64,000 nt of DNA, taken from positions 88,701 to 152,700 of the forward strand of contig SSNU01000042.1 in the NCBI GenBank assembly GCA_012064415.1, given 5' to 3'. The notes beneath the pieces were generated by a model. It was not told where the DNA came from. It did not search any database and saw only the letters and a list, made by a program, of their open reading frames with translations. This DNA comes from Gyrodactylus bullatarudis (Eukaryota; Platyhelminthes; Monogenea; Gyrodactylidea; Gyrodactylidae). A program made the translations under genes and the position numbers. Positions 24,750 through 37,581 of the stretch are shown here, one piece after another. Each line of letters starts with the position of its first letter. The first letter of the stretch is position 1.

Positions 24750-25655
24750 TTAGAAAATTTTATTCAATATTAATATAACAATCAGGAAAAGCATTATTAA
24801 AATAAAGGTTTTCTGCATCTTGGGCATCTTGTAAATATAGAATGAATTAGATATAATTATTATGTTCTCCGGGAGCTGAATATCAGCGAAGCAAATTCCC
24901 GAATTAATTGGTTTAACCATACTACTGGTGGAGTTAAAAGAAACATATTGTTTCCTATTAGTTAAAAAGAACATAGTCAAATTAACTATATAAGGGTCAA
25001 TATTCAGGTTAATAAGTTTTCTCTTTTACGAGAATTTCAATTTATCGAATGCCTTTGATATATCGATGAAATGCACAATTAAATAATTATTAAGTTTTTT
25101 CTCAAGTGGAGTTATGTAGTTCATAAATTCAATCATATTGGTGGCAGTGCTTTTCCCAGTCAAGAACCCATGTTGGGTTTTATCTGGGAAAGGATGTGGC
25201 AATGCTTTTGAGATTTCATTTGTTAAAAAGCGGTCCAGTATGGAAAGAAAAATATTTAAAGATGAAATTGGCCTTAGATCAGAGAAATCTGAGTATTTTT
25301 TAAACTTTGGAATAGGCGTTATTTTAGTAATAAGCCATTCGTTTGGGATTATGCATGATGAGATGCAACAATTCAAAAATTGGACTAAAGAAATTAAGAA
25401 AGACAGGGGTAAGTTAAATAATAAATTCAGGGAATTAAAATGTGAATCAAGTCTATTTTTGTTTTTTCAATTTTCATAGATCAGATTTAAGTCGTTCAGA
25501 GTCATGAGAGGAGGAGTATTAAGAGTTGCGATATTATCAATTTTTTCTTCATTATTAAAAGTTGATATGAAGTAATAATTTATTTTATCACAAAATTGCT
25601 GGTCAGGGAGGTTAGTAAAATTAGTAATTGAGGAAGTTTTGCTGATATTGAGCAA
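24750..25655 (-). pseudogene. Non-LTR retrotransposon reverse transcriptase fragment (Jockey/CR1-like)
   Basis: Fragments on the minus strand follow the order of a non-LTR RT. 25467-25655 is the linker ahead of RT. 25026-25376 carries WLITKITPIPKFKKYSD, DLRPISSLN, QHGFLTGKSTATN (RT block 2) and HFIDISKAFDKL (palm A with a catalytic Asp). 24750-24980 continues with LTNRKQYVSF and a degraded PINSG block where GVPQGS is expected. The YxDD box is not recognisable. Stops and frame changes separate the pieces and the segment between palm A and NRKQ is shortened. No endonuclease, 5' end or poly(A) tail was identified. Dead copy. Confidence 0.85.
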
Positions 25656-27549
25656 TTTCCTGATGGTCTGTCAGTGTATACACTGATTATAGTTTCTACA
25701 TTGGTCGTAACAACAACTTCAATCTCTTAGAGTCATCTACTCATTAATGAATCTTCTTAGCCAATCCCTGGTTTCAATTCCATCCAATGAAAATAGAGAA
25801 ACCAATTTTATAGTATTTTTTCATTTACTGGCATAAATAATGCCTACTCTCAAGTGGGTGGTATGTTTGGACTTTCTCAATGCTGAAGCATTTTCTAACA
25901 ATAAATTGAAGACTGGCAAACCTCAAATGACTTTAATTGATCAAGATTTTTTGGGACTTAGTTCATGAGGTCCCATTTTACGATATGAAGAAAGGAAAGG
26001 TGGAATAGGATCAAATTTTTGATGAAAAAATTGAGATTTTACGTAAACATCAAAGATTTCTGTGTTCTCACGTTGCCTACATTTACGATTTGAAGAAAAA
26101 AATAGTTTTAGTAAAAATTATGCTTGTTTTTCAAATGTCGAATTTGGCGTGAATTCAAAGTGAGAGAATGATCAAAAGTTGATTTTCAGGATCACAATAA
26201 TCGACAAGAAAGCCAAATATCGTCGACAAATTCTCGAAAGATCCAACATTTTCGAGGGATTTTGGCGTCAAATCGAAATTTGAAAAATTACCATATTTTT
26301 CATTAGAACATTTTTCTTCAAATCGTAAGAGTGGACAACATGAGTAGGATTCCAAAAGATCTCTTACATATTCTGTTGAAATTCAAAAAAGGAATATGTT
26401 CTAACATCTTCGATCTATGGTTGCTAGCTGTTTACATGATGTAAAAAATCCAGAGTTTCTAAATACACTAAACTCTTCAAAAAATGTAGGACTGGAAAAC
26501 CCGACGCACAAAATAAAATCAACCTTTTTCCAGACCTTAAGCTCAAATAATGATAAGAATAGTTTTTTCTTCTCATAGAAGCATAAAAATAATACCATCA
26601 GATGCAGAATGAAAAACTGTTTCACCTCCGTAAATCTCAGCCAGATATATTATTCTGGCTAAAAACTAGACGAGCTTAAACTTCATATGATTTCATTTTT
26701 AGTTTTCAAATGAATTTGGGAAAAAATCATTCACACATTTTTTGAAGAGTTTAGTGTAATAACAACGGGTTCCAGGGATTGAGATGCAAAAATTGCAATC
26801 TAACTAAATAAAAAAGTCTTGAAGAAGAAACAAATCGATAAGTTTAATAGAATTATACCCATTTTATGGGCAATCTATGTCTAATTACTTATCCTGTTTC
26901 AGACTGATGATTGGGAAATAAAACTTTATCAGAGTATTTTCATATTTTTCATCTCTTTTTATATATATGTAGTCAATTATAAAATTCAATCTCTAGCTAG
27001 CTAGGAAGATGGATCTTTTACTCTAATTACTGCTGTAGATGATAATCTCATGTCTAACTATTGAAATGAATTTAATAAATTTAGTTCCAGCTCTTTGACT
27101 TTTATTGTGGGAAACAAATTGTCATCTTAAATCATGAAAAAACTATCGGCAAACAATCGGTGAATATAATAATTTAGATAAGAAATGTAATGTTATAACA
27201 TTAGATAAAATGATTCACTGAGAAAAAATTAGCGCGATATTTCCATTTTTTTAAACTTTGAGTTGAAAAAATTGATACCATATTTCATATTTTCCCGTGT
27301 TGAAATTCAATAATAAGTAGTGAGTAATTATTGAATTGATTCGGAAAATCGAGTAAATATAAGTACAGGTATCAAAAACGGGTACAAAACGGAGCCAAAA
27401 GTGAAGTCCCAGAGAATTTTTTTTCATGACTCGCAATCAATCTTTTGTCTATCCCATGGTTTTTGAATACGCTTGTTACAGTTATCTACAGTTGTTTTAA
27501 CACAAGTATTTTTGGTTCAGAAGTTATCGATAAAAAAATTACCCATTAC
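25656..27549. other. Intergenic, repeat-bearing
   Basis: A partial family A segment lies at about 25925-26010 and a foldback with a shortened core at 26020-26372 (arms carry TTCAAAGTGAGAGAATGATCAAAA and TTTTGGCGTCAAATCG). No gene recognised in the rest. Confidence 0.4.
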
Positions 27550-27757
27550 GTTTTAAACAAAAATTAATTTTTTGAAAAAATCAACTCTCTTTGAATTAGT
27601 ATAGCGCGAGTTTGACGAATGATAAAGCCAAGATCTTTGCGTATTCCAGGAGATTAACAAATTTCCTATCGAATGGGGGTGGTAAACCAAGTATTTTCTG
27701 AGGCTTGAATGAATAAAAATGAGTTGCCTAAAATGATGTGTGATAGAACTATAAGGG
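27550..27757 (-). mobile_element. Half copy of the TTAA-type MITE (family D)
   Basis: Reverse complement of 42435-42650, near-identical over about 177 bp. Its intact end reads CCCTTATAGTTCTATCACAC inward from a TTAA at 27758-27761. The other end is lost near 27550. Confidence 0.75.
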
Positions 27758-27894
27758 TTAAATTTTAGGGTCACCAATTTTACAAAGTACCTCTTTATCG
27801 ATAAACTAGGATGATCTGAGATTAGTTCAACTTGGAAGAAAAATAGGCCTCTTCGAAAGGAGTTTCTATGTGACAAATAAAGATGGAATGATTA

Positions 27895-28046
27895 CAGTAA
27901 AAATATTTCTATTGGAACATCTTATTTTTATTGAAACACGAATATGTATTATTTATCTCGACCAATCAAAATGCAGCAAGTGATTTCTTTACATTTAGAT
28001 AGGAAAAAAGTGAGTTTTTGTGAAAATGTGAAAATTCACTGTTTTC
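27895..28046 (+). mobile_element. Truncated Tc1/mariner-type MITE (family F)
   Basis: Begins CAGTAAAAATATTTCTATTG after a TA, as the intact 206-bp copy at 45744 does, and shares GATAGGAAAAAAGTGAGTTT. The right inverted repeat is missing. Confidence 0.65.
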
Positions 28047-29496
28047 AGGGGGTAAAATGAGTGTCAAATCCATCTTCTGCACATTTTAAAACCCCTGATC
28101 ATCATTAGAGAGGAAAAGACAACGAGTTGGTGAGTATATGCAAGAAAATGTATTTGGTGAAATTATGTCAATTACAAAAAGTGAGATAGTTCTTGAAGGA
28201 AGAAAGCCCAGGAGAAACTCTTTGAAAATTAGATTGGACACATATGGATATCCAAGTTTTTAATTAAAACAAGTTTCGTATTCTCTAATAGGAATAATTT
28301 GATGGATTCATCAATACATGAGAAGAGATTAGGGGAAATGTATAGAAAAAGTATGTAATTACTATGATTATAATTATTGAACTGTAAAATAGAAAAGTTT
28401 CCCCATCACCTTAGCAATAATAATTACTTGCTTTGACAAAATCCATATTCCACAATCTTTTTACAGTTTATGGGATTTTGCTTAACGTATATATGGACTG
28501 GATTAAAGGCGTGAAGATGAAAATTCACTCTATTTATACAAAGAAAAAGTCGATTTCAAAAAAGTTGAAGCTGTTAAATGCTAATGACTGTTCAGAATCT
28601 ATATGTTGGATAATTTTCCTAACCATTGGTTATTAACCAATAGAGATATTCATTGAAAAAAAAGAACTTTTAAAAGCGGTTCTAAAGGTATATAACACTT
28701 GTAGGTTCTGAGCAAGTCCTACGGTTATTGTAAATAGACTGGATAATTATTCAATCTAATAAACGTATTGAAAGTCAAGAAACTAATTTTTCGTTTGAAT
28801 GATAATATTGAACGAGCTTCATCAAGAATATTTTTGTTTGGTTCTAAACTCATAAGGAAAGTTAGAGAAAACTAGTGTATATTTGAGTGATAAAAGTTAT
28901 ATTTCCTCGGATCTCTTCAGACTCTACACCGGTAACATTTAAATACTATTACAATTATTATACTATTATTTATTTTTTTTGAACAGACCATGATCCAATT
29001 AAAAATACTTAAAATTAGTGTGATTTAATTTTTTAAGCTCTTATTGTATTGATAAATTTCAATATATTCCCGCTGTATTTCCAAGTAGAAAATTTGCATT
29101 TCAAATTATTATTGACAAATTATTTTTTTCAATTTATTGCAAATTGGCCAAGTCTTAACCAGTCAAGTGTGATAGGAAAAAAACACACAACTCCGACGGT
29201 CTCCCTCAAGTCAATCTAAGCTATGATGCAAAAATTTTCCTCCAGTCAGCTCTTTCTCAAGAAATCCTCAATCAATAGGAGTGAATAAATTGAGTGAAAT
29301 TCTCCTCAAATTTCACCTTGGGCAATTGAAAAAAGATGGAGTATCCAGAACTGTAGTGTGGAAGGGGAAATATTCTACCTTGACCATTAGAGATGTAACA
29401 AATTTTTCAACCCACTCATATGATAATTCTATGAACTCTTAACATTATTTTTTATACGATCAAGTATCAAAATGCTTGTCTGTGACAATATTCTAG
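28047..29496. other. Intergenic
   Basis: No gene recognised. About 28660-28760 recurs inverted at 33237-33350 (AGAACCGC, AGGACTT, CTCAGAACCTAC). Confidence 0.35.
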
Positions 29497-29877
29497 TTTG
29501 GGAATATATAAGAAAAAGATATATTTAAAAACCATATGCGCATTTCTTGAAGCATCATCAGTGCTATTGCTTCAAAAATGATAAAAGTTAAAAGATTCCT
29601 TCAAGGTAATATTTTACAAATAATGAAAGAAATAGTAAAAGATGAATAAAATTAGAATGTAATATGTAAGCTGAAAAACACCAAAACTCTCCAATTAATA
29701 GCAACAGTGGAGAGAAAAGTGAAAAAGCTCACATAGGCCATAGTCATGTTGAAGGTTGTATGAGTAAATTTTTGGAGATAGAAGGGAAGGATGAACATTT
29801 TGAAGCAATACCACTGATGATGCTTTAAGAAATGTGCATATGGTTTTAAATATATCTTTTTCTTATATATTCCCAAA
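29497..29877 (-). mobile_element. Penelope-like element 3' region with 84-bp inverted repeat
   Basis: Inverted repeats 29497-29580 and 29793-29877 (GGAATATATAAGAAAAAGAT and its complement) flank about 210 bp. The repeat matches sequence 3' of the GIY-YIG remnant at 51186 (GAAATGTGCAT, AATATATCTTTT). The spacer shares ACTCATACAACCTT with sequence 3' of the GIY-YIG remnant at 31293. No coding sequence is left. Confidence 0.6.
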
Positions 29878-31204
29878 TTATGAAGTTAAGTGGATACTCG
29901 GACGTTTTTGAAAAACAACGTGAATTATTCATTCATAATATATTAACAAATCAGACTTTTTTAAAAATGCCGCTAGATTTTCAGTGAAATTTCCAATATC
30001 TTTTTTGCTGATAAGGCTTCAAGGGTTTTCTCAATGGAAATAGTATTAGAATCATGTTAAGATCATTTCTGTTAAATTTTGTTATACCACTATGCCTACA
30101 AGAGAATTTAGAGAAAATGGGCAATGCACCACTATGCACGAATCTTTATTTATTTTAGATCTCACACATCATTATTATCGAAGTTATATGTGGAACATTT
30201 TATCCTTTAGAAAGAACAATTATTCCAAAGTAGTGAGCACCTTCTTCATGGTGAGATTTGCTTTAAAAAGATCACATAAATTCGCTATTATTGAGATAGT
30301 AAAGTTGCAGAACTGATTTAAACCTGAGTAAAATCGTTTTTTAGCTTATATTGGCTTATATTAACTCTTGCACCAGGTCGTTAGATTTTTAGGCTTATCT
30401 ATAGAACATTTGCCCCCTCTTGTTTTGCAGTAATTTTTCTGAAAGACAGACAGACTAAGGGCTTTCTAACATCGATGAAATGAAAACGAATCCCTTGCGG
30501 TTCAAAGTAAACTTAGAGAGAAATAAGAGGGGGCAACTGTTCTCTAATTTAACTGATTTTTATACGATTTTCCTTATTTATTTACTAAATTGGCCATTTA
30601 TTGTATCATACTGAGGTTTTTGTTTTATTAACCTATTAAAATCTCGAATGGTTTTCTGTCAAAAAAAGTGTTTCTTCCCTTAATAAAAGATGACAAAATA
30701 AATCAATTAATACTGTTATATACATATCTCAATGTCCAAACTTGAATCTGACGTATTTCGATTATTAATCTCAAGTCAAAAGACTGTCACAAATATATTT
30801 ATGCTATGTCCCACATTTATTCTCTAATAATAATAAAGGCTTTCTTCCTCTCTACTCCCTATTCAGAATTATATATACAATTTCTGTACATTGATGTAAT
30901 AATATGATATCAACAGATCAAGATTTTTCCCAAGCAAACATCAAATCAAATGTATACAATACACTCTGAATTTTAATCAACTAATTGTTTTTAGCTTAAA
31001 TGTATGCATGACATGATACACTAAAGTATCGATAATAATTGAAAATGTTTATCAGATGAAACAAGTTAATTTCTATAACTATAACTGATCTCAACTGTCC
31101 TTTAAAGTTAGATTGTCAATGATGCGATAAAAATTCACTTTTTTACATTTCGTATCAGTAAGGTTTGGAAATCTAAATTATCCCTCAGACACAATTACAA
31201 TTCA
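29878..31204. other. Intergenic
   Basis: No gene recognised. 30404-30543 is a short element bounded by the inverted ends AGAACATTTGCCCCCTCTT and AAGAGGGGGCAACTGTTCT; an inverted copy of its interior lies at 23350-23455. A 52-bp direct repeat (30802-30853 and 31205-31255, core CCCACATTTATTCTCTAATA) precedes the Penelope-like remnant. Confidence 0.4.
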
Positions 31205-31292
31205 TATGCTATGTCCCACATTTATTCTCTAATAACAATAAAGGCTTTCTACCTTTTCCAACATTATAACAATTCTATTTAAAACTCAGAGA

Positions 31293-31570
31293 TTGTTTAA
31301 CCTAATTCATAAAGATTTACTGAAATCTGAAGAGAAAACTCTATTGATTTATAAATTCCAATGTGTCTGTGGAGCTAGATATATAGGTCGTACAATTAGG
31401 AAGTTGTCAACTAGAGGGAACGATCATCAGAAAGACACGGCGGTGACCAGGCATCCAAGACAGGAAGGGCATAAAGCTTTTCAATTTTATAAAAAAATTC
31501 AGGAGATGACAGTACATACGTTTGGGTGAAGGATAAATTCTTCATAAATCGATATAAACCTAACTTTTGA
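31293..31570 (+). pseudogene. Penelope-like retroelement GIY-YIG endonuclease, C-terminal remnant
   Basis: The frame reads YKFQCVCGARYIGRTIRKLS, the zinc-knuckle plus GIY-YIG core typical of Penelope-like element endonucleases, then RGNDHQ and a histidine-rich tail. One frameshift near 31500 moves the end into another frame (YVWVKDKFFINRYKPNF then stop at 31568-31570), as in the copy at 51 kb. The RT domain is absent. The 3' flank to about 31820 matches the element pieces at 29.7 kb. Confidence 0.8.
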
Positions 31571-31829
31571 AAATGAATGTGGATATTCGGCCATAGAAAT
31601 ATTCGTCTTGAGTAATTTTGAGTAACCATTATAGTGATAAGTTGAGCTTTTTCAGATTTTTCAATCTTCAGCCTTAGGTTATTAGTTTGAATTCTAATCA
31701 GAAAATTATCAACTAGATCAAACAAGAAAACCACGATCTAATTTTTAAATCACGTTAAAACAAAATTGTGTGTTTAGAAAATTTACTCATACAACCTTTA
31801 ACATGACTATGTCCTATGTTATTCTCTTA

Positions 31830-34800
31830 TAATTTTCAACTTTTACTAAAATTCTTTCAACGACATCCCCAATGTTCAGGATGAAACTAAAGAAGGGAAG
31901 GAAATTGAACATTTAGGGAATACAAATTTGAGTGTATTTTAAATCCAAAAGCAAGCTACCAGGATCCTTTAAAACATTTTCTTAATCTATCACGCGCTTT
32001 TTTAATCCTCATTATTGATTTTATATATTTTGTAAATATTTTCTCGAGTATTCATATTGAGAGAAATCAATCAACTGAAAAAAATAACTCGCTCGAGTTT
32101 TCTAGTTTAACAACAAGACTTCTTTTCCCACCTCAACATTTTTAAGCTATCGTAAAATTCAAAAAACAAGAATTCTTTCAGGAGTAATATCTACTCAGAA
32201 ATTCCCAATCAAGCTGAGTACTTGGTAAAGAAATCAGACATATTTTGTATTGAACTATTATCCGTTTACATTTGACTTTTTCCTCAAAATTTTCTACAGA
32301 TTTTCTGGAAACCGATTCAAATGGCACACTTTTGCCGATTTGTGAAAAGTAACTCAAAGCTAAAGATATTTTTTTAATTCCATAGTTCTTCTATTTAATT
32401 CTTAGACCCATTCCCCGGCTTGTTGGATAACAAAATAAAATTTGATAAGTATCTTTCACGAATAAAATTTCCCGATTCCATCTTGATTTAAAAAACCATT
32501 TATAATCGTAGATATCTGAAGCAAAACAATTTTGATTTCAATTTGGTCGTTCAATTTTGTTCAAGTAAATACAAATCTTTCTTTCTTTAAGAAATATCCA
32601 AATTAAATGTATATTTAAGTGGATATTTCGGACGTTCTTCATTTAGAAAGTTTACGTGAATTATTCAATCGTAATAATTTGATTACATCATCTGATGAAA
32701 ATAAACTTAATAGGATAAATATCCAAAGCATTGACGACAGAGAAAAAAAGCTGTATACTAGAAAAATACTAATAATAATTTGGAGAATCGATTAATGGCA
32801 GAATAACCCGACAGGAAGGCCGATACTGCATACTATAGAATGGAGTATCCAATAATGAAATAACTATGGTAGTCGATATCCGGTCTTTTCATGAATATAG
32901 TATATCATTTGAAGGTGCATCAACAACTCATCTCTGACAGATTAATTATTTCTTGGAAAATTATGGTTAGTAAAAAATTTTTTCGAAAATTTCCAGATGC
33001 TTCAGTATTTAAGGTGGGGAATTTCTCTTAGATAAAACTTTTTCTTTTTTTGTGATGTCAATACAACAAATTAAAAATAAATTGTATTTTTCACAAGAAT
33101 AAATCCCACTACTTTTAAGTAGTGTGTACATTTTCTACAGCAATCCATTGTCTTTTCAAATAAATAACTTTTAACAACAAAAATTTATTCTAAGATTGAT
33201 TATTTAATAAATAATATTTATAGCTTAAATAAATTCGAAAATAATTGGACTTTCAATAGATTCAATCTATTTACAACACGCATAGGACTTTCTCAGAACC
33301 TACTGGTGTTTTACATCATTAGAACCGCCTTTAAAAGTTCTATTGAATAAGTGCTAGGAAAAATAGTCATGCTGGTTAGTAGAACGATCTGTGGTTAAGG
33401 TGAATAAAAGCTTTTATCTTCATCGTTTCTCATCAGACCTTACACCGACATGTAAATTTTACGCATCGTTATTAATGATGTTCAGTTATATTGCTCAATT
33501 CTGACCAATCGCTTTCATTCACTTTTGATTTGCAAATGGGACCAAAGGTGTTTATGCTTTTGTAGATCTTGTCCCTTGGCCCTTTTTTAAACCACTGTGT
33601 AAATTTTCATGCTAATTCCGAATCTGTGCTCAGAGTTTTCATATCTTACAAGGTTTGAATATAATTAGGGAAAATGAAAAAAATTGAAAACCTGCATAAG
33701 ATGAATTTTACAAGGAGAAATAGTGAAATATATTTCCGGAGAAAATCTGATGCTAAATCTAAGGTTCTTTCAAGATATCTATCGTTTAAGTTTATGTTAT
33801 TCCTAGCCTCAAATATATCAAGCCTTATTCAGAGGTGATTTTTCCACTGAATTTCATTTATTTGAATTCTGACTGTTCAAAATATCTTTCATTTTTAAAG
33901 CTTTTTTAAAACTTTTGAAACATGAAAGAAGATAAAATCATACTGGATAAGAAGAGTTGGTCCTTAACCCAATCTACTTCTATAGATTTTATAAACACAT
34001 TTTTCCTCTGTAACATATATATAAAAAAGAGATAAATAAACAATAGGTTGTATAATTAGAATAATCTCTGTCCTAGTATCTAATTGAAAGAATGCACTTT
34101 TCAGATTTGTATTCCAAGAACAAAAAAAAACACAAAAGAATAGTCCGATAAAGAAGATACAAGCTTTGTGTCAATTCTGTAATCTTGAATGAGCCTGATT
34201 GTGAATTTGAAATTATTTTTAGGTACCAAAAGAATTTTCTAGGTCTAGGAAAGACACATGAAAGAATAAAAAATGTTTTTCATCGATATATGAACGAAAA
34301 TCATAATAAAGGAATACGAGAATTATTTATTTATTCAAGAATTTTTGGAGGCCCGATTTCATCGTTTGTGGAAAAATACTGCCAGTGAAAATGATCAGGT
34401 TAATTTGAATTTTTGGTGGGAAAATTGAGATTGTAAAAATCATAAATTTCCATCTTTATACCAACTTTGCTTTAGATAGGTAGAAACGCAATCGAATTTA
34501 AACGAATGAGATAAAAGATTCCATTAGAATTGAAAGAAACTCTTCCCACTTTCTTTCAGAAGATAAAGTTGATTTTTCTCTTTTCAACTCTTGAGAAATT
34601 AAATCAAGAGTGATGCTTTGATCAGGATATCTCCATTTGATCTGAGAGAGAAGAAAGCTGAAATAAAATTTCACGAATTTCACTTCAAACGAAGAATACG
34701 AAATTTGTTTCTCTAACTTCATCAACTTACACATTACTTCCCTTTAAGAATAAAGTATGTAAAGCAGGAAAGTTTAGAAACTTTTGTCAAGTCAACTAAC

Positions 34801-34961
34801 TAACGAAGGGCAAAACTATGAGAGACCCAGAGCCTTGGACTAGTGCTCGCTCAATGACATCAAATGGGAAGCGAAACCCTGAATTCACGTAAAGCCCATT
34901 GATAAACGCAAAATTTTACGCTCTTTCTAATGGGAATATAATTAATTTTAGATCTTTGTAA
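31830..34961. other. Intergenic
   Basis: No supported gene. 33237-33350 is an inverted copy of 28660-28760. On the minus strand, 34498-34675 could be a small exon behind a 74-nt intron (GTAAGT...TTTCAG), ending in ERKWEEFLSILMESF, but nothing confirms it. Confidence 0.35.
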
Positions 34962-35429
34962 ATATAAACCTAATTGACATGAAGATGAGAATTTACTTTT
35001 TTAACAAAAACACTCAATATTTTTCTCCGGATTCACAGAAAAAAATAATTCTTTGAATTCTAAAACGGAATGAGCTGGTGAGATGTGGATATTCGAAAAA
35101 ATTCCGGAAAAAATTCAATCTGACCAAAATTAGGCCGTTTTTCAAATCTCGAAAATGTACCAAATTCAAAGCAGTTTGGGGATGATAGTTAGGATTAAAA
35201 TTGAACGAAGAATTCAAATTTGGCCATAGAAATAGCGAAGATCTTACTGTTTCCGAGAAAAGTTTAACTTTCAGATTTTGGATAATTTGCCTTCGTGATA
35301 ATCGAAAAATTCAAATGGTTCGATTTCCCACGGTAATGAAAAATATTTTTTTCCTGTGAATCCGGAGAAAAATATTGAGCTTTTTGTAAAAAAAGTAAAT
35401 TCCCATTTTCATGTCAATTAGGTTTATAT
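34962..35429. repeat. Foldback element, family B (intact ends)
   Basis: Ends are exact inverted repeats, ATATAAACCTAATTGACATG and its complement, followed by GAAGATGAGAATTTAC. This copy best defines the family B terminus. The arms include CTCAATATTTTTCTCCGGAT. Confidence 0.8.
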
Positions 35430-36765
35430 CTGCAGTGGGTGTTTGGTCTGAGGAGGACCGACGTAAAAATAAAGCATCTTTTTGAGGTTGCTGACTGAAT
35501 GTCAATCTAGGATTAAGAACAAACGAAAATAGAGCTTTATTCACCAATGAATGCATGACTTTCAGTCAGCAATCTCAGAATACTTTCGAGGTCAGTCAAG
35601 ACATCTTTCGTTTGTTTCTTAACTATATGCATGTCAGCAACACAAAAGTTGATGTTAGTGTTTTCCATGCATTGGTTTAATGGCTAAGAACTTTTCTCAG
35701 ATCTCTGGATGCTGTTGTTGTGCATTAGAGTTGCAACAATAGAATCATTTTATTATGCATTAAATTCAGGGTTACTAAAAGGTTTTCTTTTCCTATTCAT
35801 GGGTTGATGTATTTCAAATTACATCATTTCGTGGACATAAAATTATGATTTATGAACCCTAAAAATCCATCTATTCCATGATTAATATACAGTGGAAAGA
35901 GGTAAGTGGTGATAAATAAATTTATACCAGCTCTATCACGCAATTCTGATTGGCCAAATCAGACCTCATATGCAACCTCCCCCTCCTCACTCGAAGAGGA
36001 AAGTTTGTACCTGGAAATTTGCATAAACTTGAGATAATCCATTTTCTATCAGATAGTAATTCAGTGGAATCTCAAGATATATCCTTTGAGCAGCAAAATA
36101 GTTCCTTTTTTCTCCATACAATATCAATTTGCAGATTCTTAAGGGGGACTATGTAGATAATATTATGGGATTTCTACACTTTATTATCATCATTTTATTA
36201 GTACAGAAATGAAATAGAAAGGAAAGATGATGAAACTCTTCTATAGAATGGTCACTAAGGAATCGTTTAATTGAACAAAAATAGAAATTATTATCTAAAT
36301 TGAATAGAGAGAGTTTATAGAGAGGATTGTTTAGGGATATCACAGATCAGAGTAGAAAGATATCGTGCCCAAGAATGAGGAGGAAATTTGTGTTTTTTTT
36401 ACAAATTGCCTCAATTATTTCACCAACAAATCAAATTTGATCAAGATTTTGAACCTGAAAAATGCTACTAATTTCAAAGTGAGAAAGGGATCAAAAGTTG
36501 ATTTTTGGGATCTCGACTTTAGACTAAAAGAATCACCACATCATCGTGTGAAAATCATATTTTTAGAAATTGGAAAATTCATTGTGGCAGATGTAGACGT
36601 TTCGTCCCTTTTTAGGAAAATACATTTATTGCCTACAGAAACAATGGACTGTTATTAGGGCTGTAAAAAAACATTAAAACGTATGACAATTTTCCATCAT
36701 AGTAGTATTCAGTTTAGATATTGATCAAAAATACATAAATTTATTCTTTTTTTTAACATAAGAAT
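35430..36765. other. Intergenic
   Basis: 35440-35560 is a repeat shared with 6735-6850 (GTGTTTGGTCTGA...GACG...AATAAAGC). A partial family A segment lies near 36423-36500. No supported gene. Confidence 0.4.
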
Positions 36766-37230
36766 TTAGACATGAAAATCAACTGCCGTAAGATCATAAA
36801 TGACACCCGACGATAGATGGTCTACCTCCGGTTTGGGTACAAATTCCTGAATTTCTCTGGGAATGAGTTAAACCTCTTAAACCATGTATAACTAGTGTAT
36901 GAAATGTTTTGATTTCTGAGCAGATATAAAAACTTATTATTACAAGCTTTTTATTTGAAATAAAATAAACGATATTTTAGATGGTGTAACGAAACAGAAA
37001 CGAATATTTGACGGAGCCATATCAAGACTCCATCAGCAATGAATGATATAAATCTGTGAAAGCAGTAAAATTTCAGAATACAAACAACTTCTTGATGTCT
37101 TTAAAAGCTGGGAATCCTAACCATCCGGAGATTTTTAGAAGTATTAATTTCTCATCTTTATAAATCAAATCTAGAATTACACTGTAGGACACTATCTTGA
37201 TCCAATCAAAATTTTGTGCTGATTTCAGAT
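36766..37230 (-). CDS. Candidate 3' exons of an unrecognised gene
   Basis: Two minus-strand segments join in phase: 37082-37230 (acceptor TAATTACAG, 49 codons) and 36766-36846 (26 codons plus stop). The donor GTATTC follows TTGTTT and the acceptor is AAATTCAG. The peptide contains KISGWLGFPAFKDIKKLF, EFVPKPEVDHLSSG and YDLTAVDFHV, unlike the composition of random AT-rich frames. A reverse-strand AATAAA (36740-36745) follows the stop by 21 nt. No homologue is recognised and no upstream exon was found. A chance open frame remains quite possible. Confidence 0.3.
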
Positions 37231-37241
37231 CTGTAATTATA

Positions 37242-37581
37242 CAGCTATTCTCGATGAATTTGGGAATTCATGATTTTTAAAAAAATCTCATTTTTTCATC
37301 AAGGTATTGAATTTTTTTTGAGAAAATGAATAAGAGTAAATATTTTCCTTGTCTAATGATGATCCTGAAAAATAACGTTTGATTCCTCTTAGACCTTGAA
37401 ATCAACAAAAATTTTCAACTCGCGCCATCTCGAATTTTAAAAAACTTTTTTTCAAAAATTTTTTCTCAAATCAGTAAAAGTGTAAATTTTGAATCAGTTA
37501 TTAGAAAATCTTTCAAAAAGCCTGATGAAAAAATGAGATTCTTGGAAAAATCATGAATTAGCAAATTCGTCGAGAATAGCT
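37242..37581. repeat. Diverged foldback repeat
   Basis: Inverted ends CAGCTATTCTCGATGAATTT (left) and AAATTCGTCGAGAATAGC (right), with ATTCATGATTTTT and TCTCATTTTTTCATCA continuing inward. The centre keeps the family A words TCAACAAAAATTTTCAACT and GCGCCA. Confidence 0.6.

Noticed and set aside
25138..25479. A 113-codon plus-strand frame
   Set aside because: It is the antisense of the reverse transcriptase fragment.
29805..29840. Hammerhead-like CTGATGA...GAAA near the Penelope-like 3' region
   Set aside because: The bases between and around the motifs do not form stems II and III or a proper cleavage site, so no ribozyme is claimed.
34498..34734. Minus-strand frame with a possible 74-nt intron
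   Set aside because: Upstream coding sequence stops quickly and no start or homologue is visible, so it is mentioned only in the gene-free entry.
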